Program-made: the position numbers and the translations under genes
NCBI GenBank assembly: GCA_029449245.1
Contig: JANATF010000003.1
Location: 806,001-870,000 of the forward strand
DNA length: 64,000 nucleotides
Direction of reading: 5' to 3'
DNA from: Mortierella alpina
Lineage: Eukaryota; Mortierellomycota; Mortierellomycetes; Mortierellales; Mortierellaceae
Shown here: positions 12,201 through 23,743 of the stretch, piece after piece
How the letters are laid out: every line of letters starts with the position of its first letter
How positions within the stretch are numbered: the stretch's first letter is position 1
Notes under the pieces: generated by a model
Told to the model about the DNA's origin: nothing
The model's database searches: none
The model's input: only the letters and a program-made list of their open reading frames with translations

Positions 12201-15200
12201 GTCGACCCGCAGTGGGCGCTATTGTCGGTGCAGATGCACTCCTTGAGAGTGCACACAGGCCCAGTAGCAGCAGACAAACAGATCTGGGGGCTTGTACATG
12301 GCTGTTTCTCTTGTGCGAGAGTTCCATTGCCGCTGCAGGTGTAAATGGTCGTTGGTTCGTATCCACAGTTTCCAGGTAGTGTATCGCCACAGAAGTCGCC
12401 CGTAGACACACATGCGCATGGGTCCGTTGCACACCCATCTGATCCGGAGACGACGTTGCAGTGATCGGTGCAGGTTTCCGAGACACTTGGCTTGTCTCCC
12501 ACGGCACCGCAGTTCATAAGAGCTTTGCTGTTGTAGCCGCATGACGAATCAAATGTCGAGGCACACACCTAATAGTCAAGATAGAAGGATCAGAAACCGC
12601 ACAGCTAAAGTGTTACAGCAGAGTATCCTAACTTCACTTACCGACTCGCCTGCAACCTTGCAAGCACATTTGTCAATGCATTTATCGCCTGAGCAAGTGC
12701 CTGGTGTGCAGTCCTGCGTCTTGTTTGGAAGCGCTCCTTTAGTGCAGCTGTACAATGAGTCACCTTGCAGGTTGCAGGATATGGGTGAAGCTGATCCGCA
12801 ATGGGTGCTACTGTCAGTGCAGATGCACTCCTTAAAAGTGCACACGGGTCCAGTGGCGGCAGAAAGACAGATCTGGGGACTTTTGCATTCCTGTTTCTCT
12901 TCAGCAATAGTCCCTCTCTTACTGCAGATGTAGATGGTCGTAGGGTCGTATCCACAGTTGGCGGGCAGTGTATCGCCACAGAAGGCGCCCGTAGACACAC
13001 ATGCGCATGGGTCCGTAGCACAACTATCTGCACCAGACTTGACCTCGCAGGAACTGGTACAATTATCCAGAAGTTGTGGTACATCACCCAGTCCTCCACA
13101 ACTCAAAAGAGTCTTGTTTTGGTAGCCGCATGATGGGTCAAAAGTCGAGGCACAGACCTGGAGCAGTTCAAGATTGTAGTATGAGTTAGGAAGAATGACT
13201 TTGTTACAAAGGAGCATCTTGGTGTTAAATACACTTACTGGCGTGTTCGGAGTTTTGCATGCGCACAGATCAATACACATGTCGCCAGCATTGGCGTGAA
13301 GTGAACCTGACTCATCAGTCTTGACATTTCCTGAGCAAATACCGGGACTGCAGTCTTGGGTTGCATTGGGAAGACTTCCTTGAGTGCAGCTGTACAGGGT
13401 GTTATTCTTTAGATCGCATGATGCTGGGAAAGTTGAGCCACAGCGGGCATTGGCATCCTGGCAAATGCACTCTGGTGAGATGCACTCCAATCCTGTGGAG
13501 GCCTCAAAACAAACCTCAGGTGTGGTGCACACTTGGACCTTCTCTGGTTGACCTGCCTCATTGCACTTGTAGACTCCCTGTGGTAGCCTGCAAATCGGAT
13601 CAAAGTCCTTTGAGCATTTGGTGTCTGTTCCAGAACATTTGCATAAAGATTTGCACTGCGCGTTTGTTGGCGAGTCCTGACAATACTGGACGTCCGAACA
13701 GACCTGTGCCTTCTGAGGGATTTGGCCTTCTCCTGAACATGTGTAAGTGGCCTTTGGATCTATGTCAGCTTTCAAGAGTGTGCTACAGGAAGGGTCGATC
13801 TTGGATCCGCAGATGCTGATCGTGTCGTTGCAGTAGCAGTTTGGAGTGCTGGAAATTGTTCCACAGTTATCATCTCCTGGGTTGACAGAGCATACTCCAT
13901 CCGTGCACCTTTCAGACTCGATTGGTATGGATCCTACTATGTCACAGGAGTAGAGTACATCCTGGCCCTTGTTGCATTCCGGAGGGAACGTGCTACCGCA
14001 GATCTATGGTCATTCGTGCTGGTGGTCATTAGAAAACATAGTTTCCAATTCATCATGTTGCTTCGCTATTAGTGCGGTGTAACTTACTAAACCTGCGTTC
14101 GAGCACACGCAGCTGCGAAGGCATTGATCCGCTACTGATACATCAAACAGTGCTACCGCAGCTATGGAGGCGACAGACGCTATGCAATGGCCTGGTAGGC
14201 ATGTCTTCTCGAAGACTGGATCTCCTCCCTTGACACATGTGTAGAGTGATGTGGCATTTAGTTGGCAAGATAGCGGGAAGATCTCGCCACAGAGGGTGCC
14301 ATCTGCTGAGCACTTGCAGTCTTTGGAAGCACATACGGCGCCGTCAGCGACCGAGACACACTCCTTATTGACGCCACAGGTTCGCAGAAGCACAGGCTTT
14401 CCACTTGGTGTGCAATGATAGACGGTGTTCTTCTGCAATCCACAACTGTCCAGGAACTGGTCCGAGCACACGTTTTGGTCTCCTTTGCAGTCGCAGGTCT
14501 CTCCTCCACAAGACGGCCCATCCGTATGGCCGATACAAGTGGATCCAGGGAGGCAGAGTTTTTGTAACAGAGGCTTCGAACCACGGCCTCCTGTGCAATC
14601 GTAGATAGCGTTGAAAGCAAACCTGCAATTTGATGGCATCGCACTTCCGCAGACCCTTCCTGACTCAGTGCAAAGGCAGCTGTCCTTAATGCATTCGTCC
14701 GCTGTGTCTCCAGAATGAATAAAGCATCCTTTATCACACTTTTGCCCAGGGACTGGATCAGAGCCAATTCCTGCGCAAGTGTAAAGAGTGTCGGGTTCCA
14801 ATTGACAGGTCTCGTTATAAACTTTGCCGCAAACATCCAAGTTGTCCTTGCATTGGCACGTCGTAGGTTTAGGCGGTTGACATGTGTCAGCACCTTCCTC
14901 AATAAGACAGAGCCCTGTCTCACATCTGCTCGCGAGCTGCGGGTCGCTGCCTGACTCTGAGCAATTATATAAGGAGGCTGGATCCAAGCCGCACTTAGCG
15001 GAGAAGGACGAGCCGCAAGCCGATGTGTTGTCGTTACACTTGCAGTCCATGGGTAAGACACCTTGGTTGCAGCTGTCGGATGCGTTCAAGTGCTGAATAC
15101 ATCCTGAAGGGCATCTGGTGTTGAAGACAGGCTCGGCATCCTTTTCTGTACACGCATAGAGCGTGTCGGCATCACGACTGCAATTGGCTGGGAAGAAGGA

Positions 15201-18200
15201 CCCACAGACAGAGTTGGCGTCCTCACAATTACACCTCGTGGTTGGAAGAGGCTGACATCCATCCGCGCCATCCTCGATCATGCACAGTCCGGTCTGGCAC
15301 TTCTCACCTTCCGTAGGTGTCGAGCCACTGCCTCCAGAGCAATCATACAGTGTTGACGCATCATATTTGCAGGACTCTGGGAATGCTGACCCACAAGTGG
15401 CGGCTCCGTCCTTGCAGTTGCAGTTGTCCTTGCACTTGTCAGAGCCAAAGGCTGCAGCCAGACATCCAGCGGAACACTTGGTCTCCTCGACTGGGTCAGC
15501 GTCCTTGCTCGGGCAGTTGTACAGTGTAGTATTGTTAAGGCCGCAGTCCGCTACATATCTTGATCCACAAACTTTGGCGCTGTCCTTGCACTTGCAATCT
15601 GAGTGTGGTACTGGGGGCTGGCAGACATCGTCACCTTCCTGGACCAAGCAAGGGCCAGTCTGGCACTTCTCTCCGATAACAGGCTTCGTTCCTTGACCGC
15701 CCGGACAACTATACAGGGTCGAAGCATCGAGTCTGCATTCTTCTGGGAAAATGGATCCGCAGGTTGCGGTGTTTCCTCCACAAACGCAGACATCCGCCTT
15801 GCACTCATCAGGGCCGGACTCTCGGGTGACACAACCTGCAATACAACGTGTCTTGACAGTTGGTTCAGCTTCTGGGCCGGAGCAGGAGTAAACTGTGCTG
15901 TTGTCCAAATTACACTTTGCGAGGTACATAGATCCACACACGTCCTCGCTGGTTTTGCACTTGCAGTCATCGTGGGGCGGCTGTTCACACTCGTCGTCGC
16001 CATCCTTGACTGAGCAAATAGCTGTGGGGCAAGCCTTTCCAATGACGGGTGCTGAGCCTTTTCCTCCAGAGCAAGAATAAAGCGCCGTGGTGTTGAGATT
16101 GCATTGTGAAGGAAACGACGATCCGCATGTGGCAGATGCATCCTTGCACTTGCATGGATCGGGTCCGCAGACATCAGGGCCCGGTTGAACGGTGCAAATA
16201 CCTCCAGGACACTTTTGAAATACTCCCGGCATACTTCCTTCCCCTCCGACACAGGTGTAAAGAGTGTCTGTTTGAAGATTACAAGAGCGAGGAAATGTGA
16301 AACCGCACACATCATCCTTGCCGGAGCATTTGCATTCATCTCCTCCACCGCAAGCGTCGTCACCTGGGTGAACAACACAGACGCTCTCCTTGCATTGCTC
16401 TGTCAGCGCTGGCTTTTCGCCAGCACCGCTACAGCTGTACAGCGAGCCCAAATCCAGGTTGCAGCTAGCTGGGAATGTCAACCCACACGTCTAGAAAACG
16501 GAATAGGAGAAATTTTCAGTCTAGAGATCGACAGACAGCGATACCCGCACGATAAAAACTTTACCGCATGAAAACTTACCGCTCCTGCGCCAGTGCAGAG
16601 GCATGAGTCAGCGCACTTGTCATTTTCCATGGCCCTCATCAGACCAGCTGCAACAACGACATTCTTGGATGCTGAGCACCGCTCTGGAGCACAGTCTGAT
16701 TTGAACACTGGACTGGCACCTTTGCTGCATGTGTATAGTGCTGTCGAGAGCATCTTACACGAAGCTGGAAACAGGTCACCGCAGATCTCACCATCTCTTG
16801 GGCAAAGGCAGTCGGAAGGCGAACAGGTGGATCCATCAGCAAGAGTGACACATTCCGTACCGGATTCACACGTCTTGACAAGTTCAGGAGCTCCGTCACT
16901 AGTGCACCGGTATACGCTCTGCGGCAACAAACCGCAGTCGTTTAAGAAGTTGTCGGAGCAGAGTTCCTTGACGCCCGTACAGTTGCATGAGTTTCCTCCA
17001 CAGGCTCCACCGATAGGAGCCGGCTTTACCTGGCACGAGGATCCTGGTTTGCACAGTTCTTGCACCTCGGGCAAAGCTCCCTTGCCACCGGGGCAATGAT
17101 AGACGGCATTGGGGTCAATGTTAACTTTGCCTTCACATTTGCCAGCTAGATCTCCGCCGCAGATTGGAATATCGTTGGGACAAGTACAATCGCCAGCAAC
17201 CGCCACACAGTCGTCCGAACCGCCGTTGATGATGCATGTATCATTGACGCACTTCCTGTCCAGCGTCGGTCGAGCGCCTGCTCCCTCACACCTGTATAGA
17301 GAAGCAGAGTCGAAGTTGCAGTTGGGAGGATATGTCGAGCCGCAGATCATGTCCGTGTCCTGGCACGTGCATATATCACTGCACTGATCGTTGACGGATA
17401 GAGCCCCAAACACTGTTGCGGCGGTCACGAACGAGTTCTTGAATGCCGTGCACCCCATGGGATCGCAGTCCTTCTCGAACACAGGCTCTCCGCCCTCAGT
17501 GCATGAGTATAGGGCCAAAGTTTTGAGTCTGCAAGCGAGTGGGAAGACTTCTCCGCAAATCGAACCATCTGTGGGACACTTACAGTCGGGCATAGTGCAC
17601 ACCGCACCGTCCGTGACTGAGATGCAGGTTTCCGTGACATCGCAACGGGATACAAGTTCAGGTGTACCTCCTTCTGTGCACCTGTAGATGGCGTTGGTCT
17701 CGAGACTGCAATCTTCAGGAAACGAGTTTGAGCAAACCTCGTAATTGCCCTTACAGTCACAGGTGGTTGAGCCACAGACGGCACCTTGTGGAGCAGGCTT
17801 GCTTTGACATAGGGTTCCAGGTGGGCCGATTTCCAAGAGCTTGGGTCTGGTACCACTGCCTCCTGGACAATAGTATATCGTGTTAGGGTCAACCCCACAA
17901 ACCGCAGGCAGAGAAGAGCCAGGAAGGGGTGACAATCCATCGCCAGGACAGGTACAGGGATCTGTAGAGCAAGCATCTTCGCCGCTATTAACGGTGCATC
18001 CTCCCACCGTACATTTCTCACTTTCTGTTGGAATTGAACCGTAGTCGTCACAGTTGTAGAGGGTCCTGTTATCGAAATTACATACTCGTGGGAATGTCGA
18101 TCCGCAGACTTTGCCCTTTCCTGCACATGTGCACCCGTCCACACATTGATCAGACGCGCGTGACGTGAATACAGCGGCGCCTCCGATTGTGGCCTTGGTT

Positions 18201-21200
18201 GTCGAACATCGATCTGGGTAGCAGTTCTTCAGGAACTCGGGATAGCCGTCTTGGTCACACGTGTAGAGCGCGGTTGTGAGTAGTCTGCATCCCAGAGGGA
18301 ATACCTCTCCGCAGACAGTGCCGTTGTTGTGGCACTCACAGTCGGCATTCACGCAAACAGCTCCATCCGTCACCGACACACACGACTTTGAGAAGACACA
18401 CTCCTCGATCAAGTCAGGCTTTCCCCCAGCTGTGCAACGGTAGATCGAGTTTTTCTTTAGCCCGCACTCCTCTGGGAAAGAGTCCGAGCAAACTTCTTCA
18501 TCGCCAGTACAGTCGCAGGTGGCCGAGCCGCAGACAGCCGCCTGAGGCAAAGGCTTCTTCTGGCACATCTTTCCAGGCTTGCAGATTGCCAAAACTCCTG
18601 GCCTTGTGCCACTGCCTCCTGGGCACTGGTATATCGCATTAGGCTCCGCATTGCATTCCTTGGGTAGCTCTGATCCACAGATAGGCGAGTACCCAAGACC
18701 TGGACATGTGCAAGGATCTGGATTGCAATAGTTGTCGCCGCCAGCAACGGTGCATCCTCCTATTCTGCAGTGCTCCTTCAGAACTGGAACTGTACCCTCC
18801 CCACTACATGTGTACAAGTTGGAGTTCGGGAACTTACAACTAGGCGGGAATGTAGATCCGCATGACTGCAGAGCAAAAAAGAGGCACATTTAGTTGCGAG
18901 AGTGAGGTCGAGTGATACGTCAACAACAGGGATCGACTGTCTCGAAGTAAAGATACATACCGCTCTCTTGTCTGTACAAGTGCATGGATCACTTTTGAAC
19001 TCATCAAAGACAGCAGCAGCCGCTATCTTTGCCTTGTGGCTCGCGCATCTGCTTGGGTAACAGTCAGCAAGCCTGACGGGCGGAGAGCCCACTTTGCACT
19101 CATACAAAGCAGTTGCTTTGATCCTGCAAAGGGTCGGGAAGATATCACCGCTGAAGGTGCCGTTGCGGTGACACAGACAATCTGTGCGACTGCAATATGA
19201 GCCATCCGCCACTGTGTTACAGATGCGATCAGAATCGCAGGTTTTCACTTTCTGTGGGACACCCTCAGCTGTACACCGGTAGATCGTGTTCTTGTCTAGA
19301 CCGCAGTTATCTGGGAATGAAGCGGAGCATACTTCATAGTCGCCAGAGCAACTGCAGGTGGCAGTTCCACAAGCAGCTCCCAGGGGCATAGCTTTCCTTT
19401 GACATTGGGTCGCAGGTCTGCATACCGAGAGCACCTCAGCTGGAGAGCCCTTTCCCCTGCGACAAAAGTAAATGTTGTTGGGCAAAGCATTGCATTCCAG
19501 TGGGAGGTCATATCCACAAACAGGCCCATCACCAGCATCTGGACATGTGCAGCGGTTGTTGGGACAGATATTGTCGCCTGCTTGGACAGAACACTCGAAT
19601 TCACAAACATCATCCTTTTCAGGCGTCGCTCCACTGCCACCGCACTTGTATAACGTATTGGGCTCTAGGGCGCATGACGGTGAGAAAGTCGAGCTGCAGA
19701 ACTAGATGGTTGCAATAGGCATTGTGTTAGAAAACGTGGGAAGATTAGGACACAATGCGCGCAAGATTTACGAGACCACTTACAACTCCTTTGCGGTTGC
19801 ATAGACATGCATCCGTACATTTGTCGTCCAGAGCCTTGGCATCGAAGATGGCAGTCGCTTCCATAGTTGCAACTAGCGCAGTGCATAAGCCTGGTGAACA
19901 ACTCTTAAGAACCGAGGGTCGTTCTCCCTTCTTGCAGGTGTACAGCGTGTCAGCTGAAAGACCGCAGGAGATAGGGAATAGCTCTCCGCACGCAACACCG
20001 CTGTCCGGACATGTGCAATCCTTTGGTACACAAACAGAGCCATCGGTGGCAGTGACACAACCTTGAGCGTTATCACAGGTCCTGACGAGCTCGTGAGAAC
20101 CATTTGGGGTGCATTTGTAGATGCTGTTTGGGATCAGATCACACATTTCCGGAAATTGCTGTGAGCAGACCTCGTTGGTTCCAGTACACACACAATTAAC
20201 ATAGCCACATGTTGAACCCTGAGATCCAGCTATACATTTGGTGCCTGGTTGACAATGCTTCAAGACGACAGGACTAGAGCCAGATCCTTCGGGGCAATGG
20301 TAAAGGGCAGTAGGGTCTGCTTTACACGCTGGAGGCAGCTGTGAGCCGCAAATGGCAGCGGTGCCATCACCGGGGCAAGTGCAGTCCACTTTGTCAGCGC
20401 AGTGATTGTCTCCAGCGCTGACAATGCAGTTACCACTGAGGCAAACCTTGTCTGGAGCAGGCACTGAACCAAGTCCCATGCACTTGTACAAGCGAGCACT
20501 GTCGAGTTTACATTCAGGGGGGAATGTTGATCCACAAGCCTAATGCACAGCTCTCAAGGTCAGTAAGCGATGAAGGTTGTCTGTTTCAATTCCATAAATG
20601 TGAGTGGACTTACAAGGGTCTTTCCCGCACAGGAGCAGCTGTCAATGCATTTGTCACCAACCACAGCAGCAAACACCGCAGAGGCCGAAGTAGCGGTAAC
20701 GGATGTCGCGCAGTGACCGGGCTGGCAGTCCTGCTGTAGAACAGGGGACTCTCCTTTCTTGCACGTATAAACAGGCAGCTGTGGGATTCGGCAAGATAGA
20801 GGGAAGAGCTTGCCGCAAGAGGTTCCATCCTCTGTACATTTACAAGACTTGCTTCCACATAGTGCACCGTCAGAAACAGCAATACACGCTTGGTCGCCAG
20901 CGCACTTCTTGACTACCTCAGGCAGGTTATTAGGCCCGCATTTGACCAAAGTATTGTCTTGAAGAAGACACTCGTCGGGGAACTGCTCTGAGCATATCTG
21001 GCTTTCGCCATTGCATGCACAGGACGTAAATCCGCAGATGGGGTCTCTCCCTGGGCGAGGCCGGCATTGCGTACCTGGATCACAGATGCTTAGGATCTCC
21101 GGGGGTACATCCTCGTCCTTGAAACAGAAATATATGGCATTTGTTTTGGCATTGCAAGCTTTGGGGAGGTCGCTTCCGCAAACTGGCTGCAGTCCAATAT

Positions 21201-22593
21201 CCTTGCAACTGCATGGATTATGACTGGGATCGACAGGGCCAGCACCATTTTTACCTCCACACAGTTTGGAATCGGGCATAACCACCTTTGGCTCCTCACC
21301 GATGGCGGCGCATGAATAAAGCGTCTTGAAGTCGAAGTGGCATCCATAGAGCTTGGATCCGCAGATAGGTCCTGTGGCGACGCAGTGATCCTTATACGGA
21401 TGCGTGCGTTTCCTGTAATGACGATGGTTGTGCCGGTGGTAGCCAACATGTTTGATTCCAGGCTTTTCTCTGTGCTTGATACCGTGCTTGATACCGTGCT
21501 TGATACCGTGCTTGATACCGTGCTTGATGCCATGCTTGATACCGTGTTTGATACCGTGTTTGATACCGTGCCTGAAACCATGTTTGATGCCATACCTATG
21601 GCCAGTATGCTTAATGCCGTGCTTGCGCGCATGCTCGATACCGTGCTTTAGGCCAGGAATCTTCCGGTGATGAATCTTGTGCTTATAACGGAAGTGGTTG
21701 TGATGGCGCTGTACCCGTGGGCGCGCATGAGCATGATGGAGGCGATGGTGTATATTGACGGGTTTCAATTTGCGACCATGATTCCAGGTGCCGAAGTCTT
21801 GCGCGCCTTCGGCGACCATCTCCCCTTGCGCCTCTTGATGAGCCATAACGATCGCGAACGCCTTCTGGGCGGCTGCACTACGAGGTGGAGGATTCTTTGA
21901 GCATGGTTCGCCCATAACTGTATCGATGTGCTTGACGCGGACGCCGCCGTTATTGAGCGCTGCCACTGGACTCTTCAGGCCACCAACGGGTGCTGACATG
22001 AGCGGATTGGCAGTGCGGACTCTATACTTGCAGAACAACCTGTCGATCACCATTCCTCGGCATACAAGATTCCGCCTAACGTCTTTCAGGTTTTGAAAGC
22101 CAACATATTAAGTGAAGGGTTAGGGGCTATTACTCTATGTCACAATTGCTGTCATTCTTCAATTTCATCGAGTTCTCATACATAGCCGCCGGTGTCGGTA
22201 CCGGGGAAAGTGACGGTGAAGAATAGGACGCGGCAGCGGGCGATGATGATGGAGGTAATGATGGCGCCAGTGCTTGCCATGCAGACGATGCACCCGATGG
22301 CGATGAATGTGAACGCCGTGGGGATGCTTCACATGCAGATGACTGCGCGGCTTTTTGTGTGCCTTCCCATTGTTCTGAGCAGCAATGTCGCTTCCCTCCC
22401 ATAGGGCGCCACTGATACTACTGGTGAGATCGAGCACTGAGGCGGTGTCATTGACTGCGATGTTGAATGCTGGTTCTGCAGAGTCGGTATTGCTGCTGAG
22501 GCCGTTGATCAATTGGCCGTAGGCTGCAGGTGGTATCAGCAAGCAGACGATGGCCGCTACAGTCGCCGTCGCCACTGTTCGTGCTAAGAGCAT
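4850..22593 (-). CDS. Giant secreted cysteine-rich modular protein (5,390 residues, 20 exons)
   Basis: I do not recognise a named family. Exons: 22182-22593, 20614-22082, 19784-20539, 18961-19701, 16580-18865, 14088-16490, 13239-14003, 12642-13157, 12053-12568, 11459-11974, 10861-11376, 10271-10786, 9677-10192, 9079-9594, 8489-9004, 7895-8410, 7261-7818, 6510-7184, 5625-6423, 4850-5514. They sum to 16,173 bp with no stop or frameshift. The ATG at 22593 starts a signal peptide (MLLARTVATATVAAIV..., cleavage after AYG). Residues 84-280 are very His-rich and include a GIKH array. About 75 modules of eight cysteines follow, typically CGS-x-FP-x2-C, LY-x-C, a G-C pair and a final C-x-C. The last ~435 residues (exons 19-20) are Cys-poor, predicted helical and end without a GPI-type tail. 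Most likely it is secreted into the wall or matrix. Metal binding by the His region and carbohydrate binding by the modules are guesses. Exon 2's acceptor is the weakest junction. Confidence 0.85.
7895..9594 (-). repeat. Three-exon cassette, copy 1
   Basis: Three exons of 516 bp (9079-9594, 8489-9004, 7895-8410) separated by introns of 74 and 78 bp. Each exon encodes 172 residues, that is three eight-cysteine modules (24 Cys). Copy 1 lies 1,782 bp from copy 2 and is almost identical to it in exons and introns. I noted one base difference, at 7912 versus 9694, which changes Lys to Arg. The following intron (76 bp) is unrelated to that of copies 2 and 3, so the duplication breakpoint lies at this exon edge. 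Confidence 0.9.
9677..11376 (-). repeat. Three-exon cassette, copy 2
   Basis: Exons 10861-11376, 10271-10786 and 9677-10192, again 516 bp each with introns of 74 and 78 bp, followed by an 82-bp intron. Its encoded first and second exons are identical in protein to copy 1. The 82-bp intron and the last exon's 3' half are shared with copy 3 as well. Confidence 0.9.
11459..13157 (-). repeat. Three-exon cassette, copy 3
   Basis: Exons 12642-13157, 12053-12568 and 11459-11974, each 516 bp, with introns of 73 and 78 bp. It is the oldest-looking copy: patches such as about 12170-12560 nearly match copy 2, while other parts of the same exons differ at many positions. Such patchwork suggests gene conversion or unequal exchange between cassettes. 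Confidence 0.85.
14088..20539 (-). repeat. Four-module super-repeats (~250 residues) of the giant protein
   Basis: Exons 20539-19784 (252 codons), 19701-18961 (247) and 18865-16580 (762, three units) encode a second class of super-repeat. Each has four modules in fixed order: a CGSTFPP-type module, one with a CP-GGSGTRP or similar stretch, one with C-CxGxxEVCS-x-FPE-x-C, and one with CGE-x-FPL-x-CRL. The long exon is about three times the length of the single-unit exons, as if introns between units had been lost or units had expanded inside one exon. Exon 16490-14088 continues with single modules and ends with the same last unit. Confidence 0.7.
21473..21590 (-). repeat. 12-bp minisatellite encoding GIKH tetrapeptide array
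   Basis: About ten tandem 12-bp units inside exon 2 of the giant gene. On the plus strand they read accgtgcttgat with small variants, and they encode repeated Gly-Ile-Lys-His, with one GFRH variant. It sits in a longer His/Arg/Lys-rich stretch. Units are multiples of three, so slippage changes length but not frame. Confidence 0.85.
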
Positions 22594-23743
22594 CCTTATG
22601 ACGGCGTTAGGCTTTGATGATGCCTCCAACTTGGATTGTGATCTACGATTTTACGTCCCGTAGCGGAGGACCTGTCAGCTGTAGTGATAGGGGCAAGAGG
22701 GAAGGGGAGGAGGGAAGGGAATAAAAGAGAAGGTGAGCGAGAAGGTTCTCGAGAACGCAGCAAAATGAATGGGAAGACAGAGAGAGCGAGAGAGAGCGAG
22801 AGAGAGAGAGAAAGGGAAAGTGAGAGCGAGAGGGGCGAACAAGTGCGGATGGGAGGATTGGGATGGAGATCAGAGGTGGCGCGACGGTGATGTGCAAGGT
22901 AATCGACAGAGTGCAATCCTGTTTATCCCTGATCCGCGCGTCTTTCTGTCGCCCCTCTGCAATTGTAGTTGTGTTTGCAAAGACCGATGGATCGGAGGGG
23001 CGAGAATGAAAAAAAAGGGAAAAAGTAGAGCAAAAAAGGGGTAAAGGGAACACTCTTCTCTTGATTCCCTTTGCCCGGTCCAGCTCCAAGGGTAGGTGGA
23101 GTGTTCACTCTAGGAAGTCTCATCTTTCTCGCCGCCCTATCCACGGACAGACGCGAACATGGCCATGGCCCTTGTGCATGGCCTCTCCTTTGGAGCAAAG
23201 AACCTCCTCATCCTCCCTCTTTTGGATCAAGCAGAGTCGAGACTGTCTGTGCAGGTCGGGAGACTCTCTTTCATCGTCTCGCTGTCTTCATCCCTTCCGT
23301 CAGCCAAAAGGCCTATTTTCTGGCCCCTTTCCCCCTCTCTCTACTCGTCTTTCCTTGTCACTCCCTTCTAATTCCTTCGCCAGTTCACTCTCCCTCGCCC
23401 TCTTAGCTGAGTTGAGAGATTCATGTTGCTTCGTTCATCCTCCCTTCCTGTCTCAACTGTGTTTCATCCAATGTTCATGAAAATCAAAAATGGTTTTGAG
23501 TTGTGCGTTGTCCGCAGCCAAGGCAGACGAGAAGAGAATAAAGGGACCATCCCTTTGGGACATTTAGGAAGCAATCCCACTAACTCGGACCCTAAATCTT
23601 AGGTCATCTGTCCAACCCTTTTTGGCTACGCCTTCTAGGCCCATGCGTCGCTGCATTGGTGATTACAGACTAGTGTTTTGCCCGATCTGCATGCCATGCT
23701 CATGCTATTTGAACAAGAAACACACTACCGCACACGTTTATTA
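22594..23743. other. Intergenic region between the giant gene and its decayed paralogue
   Basis: About 1.15 kb that must hold the promoter of the giant gene. It contains a purine-rich (GA)n stretch near 22776-22834 and long pyrimidine-rich tracts on the plus strand around 23200-23460. No coding frame with family similarity was seen. Confidence 0.5.
22776..22834. repeat. GA-rich microsatellite in the giant gene's upstream region
   Basis: Imperfect (AG)n with interspersed CG steps, about 180-240 bp upstream of the ATG at 22593. On the coding strand it is a CT-rich leader or promoter tract of a kind common upstream of fungal genes. Confidence 0.6.

Noticed and set aside
7895-13157. Each 516-bp block as a separate small gene
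   Set aside because: Blocks lack their own ATG (they begin with Val or Ala codons right after an AG acceptor) and end at GT donors in phase 0; they are exons of one gene.
6486-19901. Many plus-strand and alternative-frame open stretches inside the giant repeat gene
   Set aside because: They mirror the cysteine repeats in other frames, recur with each repeat unit and have no starts, splice logic or family motifs of their own.
22594-22629. Longer start for the giant protein (12 more codons)
   Set aside because: The extension begins with TTG, not ATG, and the ATG at 22593 sits right at the signal peptide.
22776-22834. Coding Ser/Arg-rich peptide
   Set aside because: It is a simple (GA)n microsatellite; frames through it are low-complexity and unsupported.
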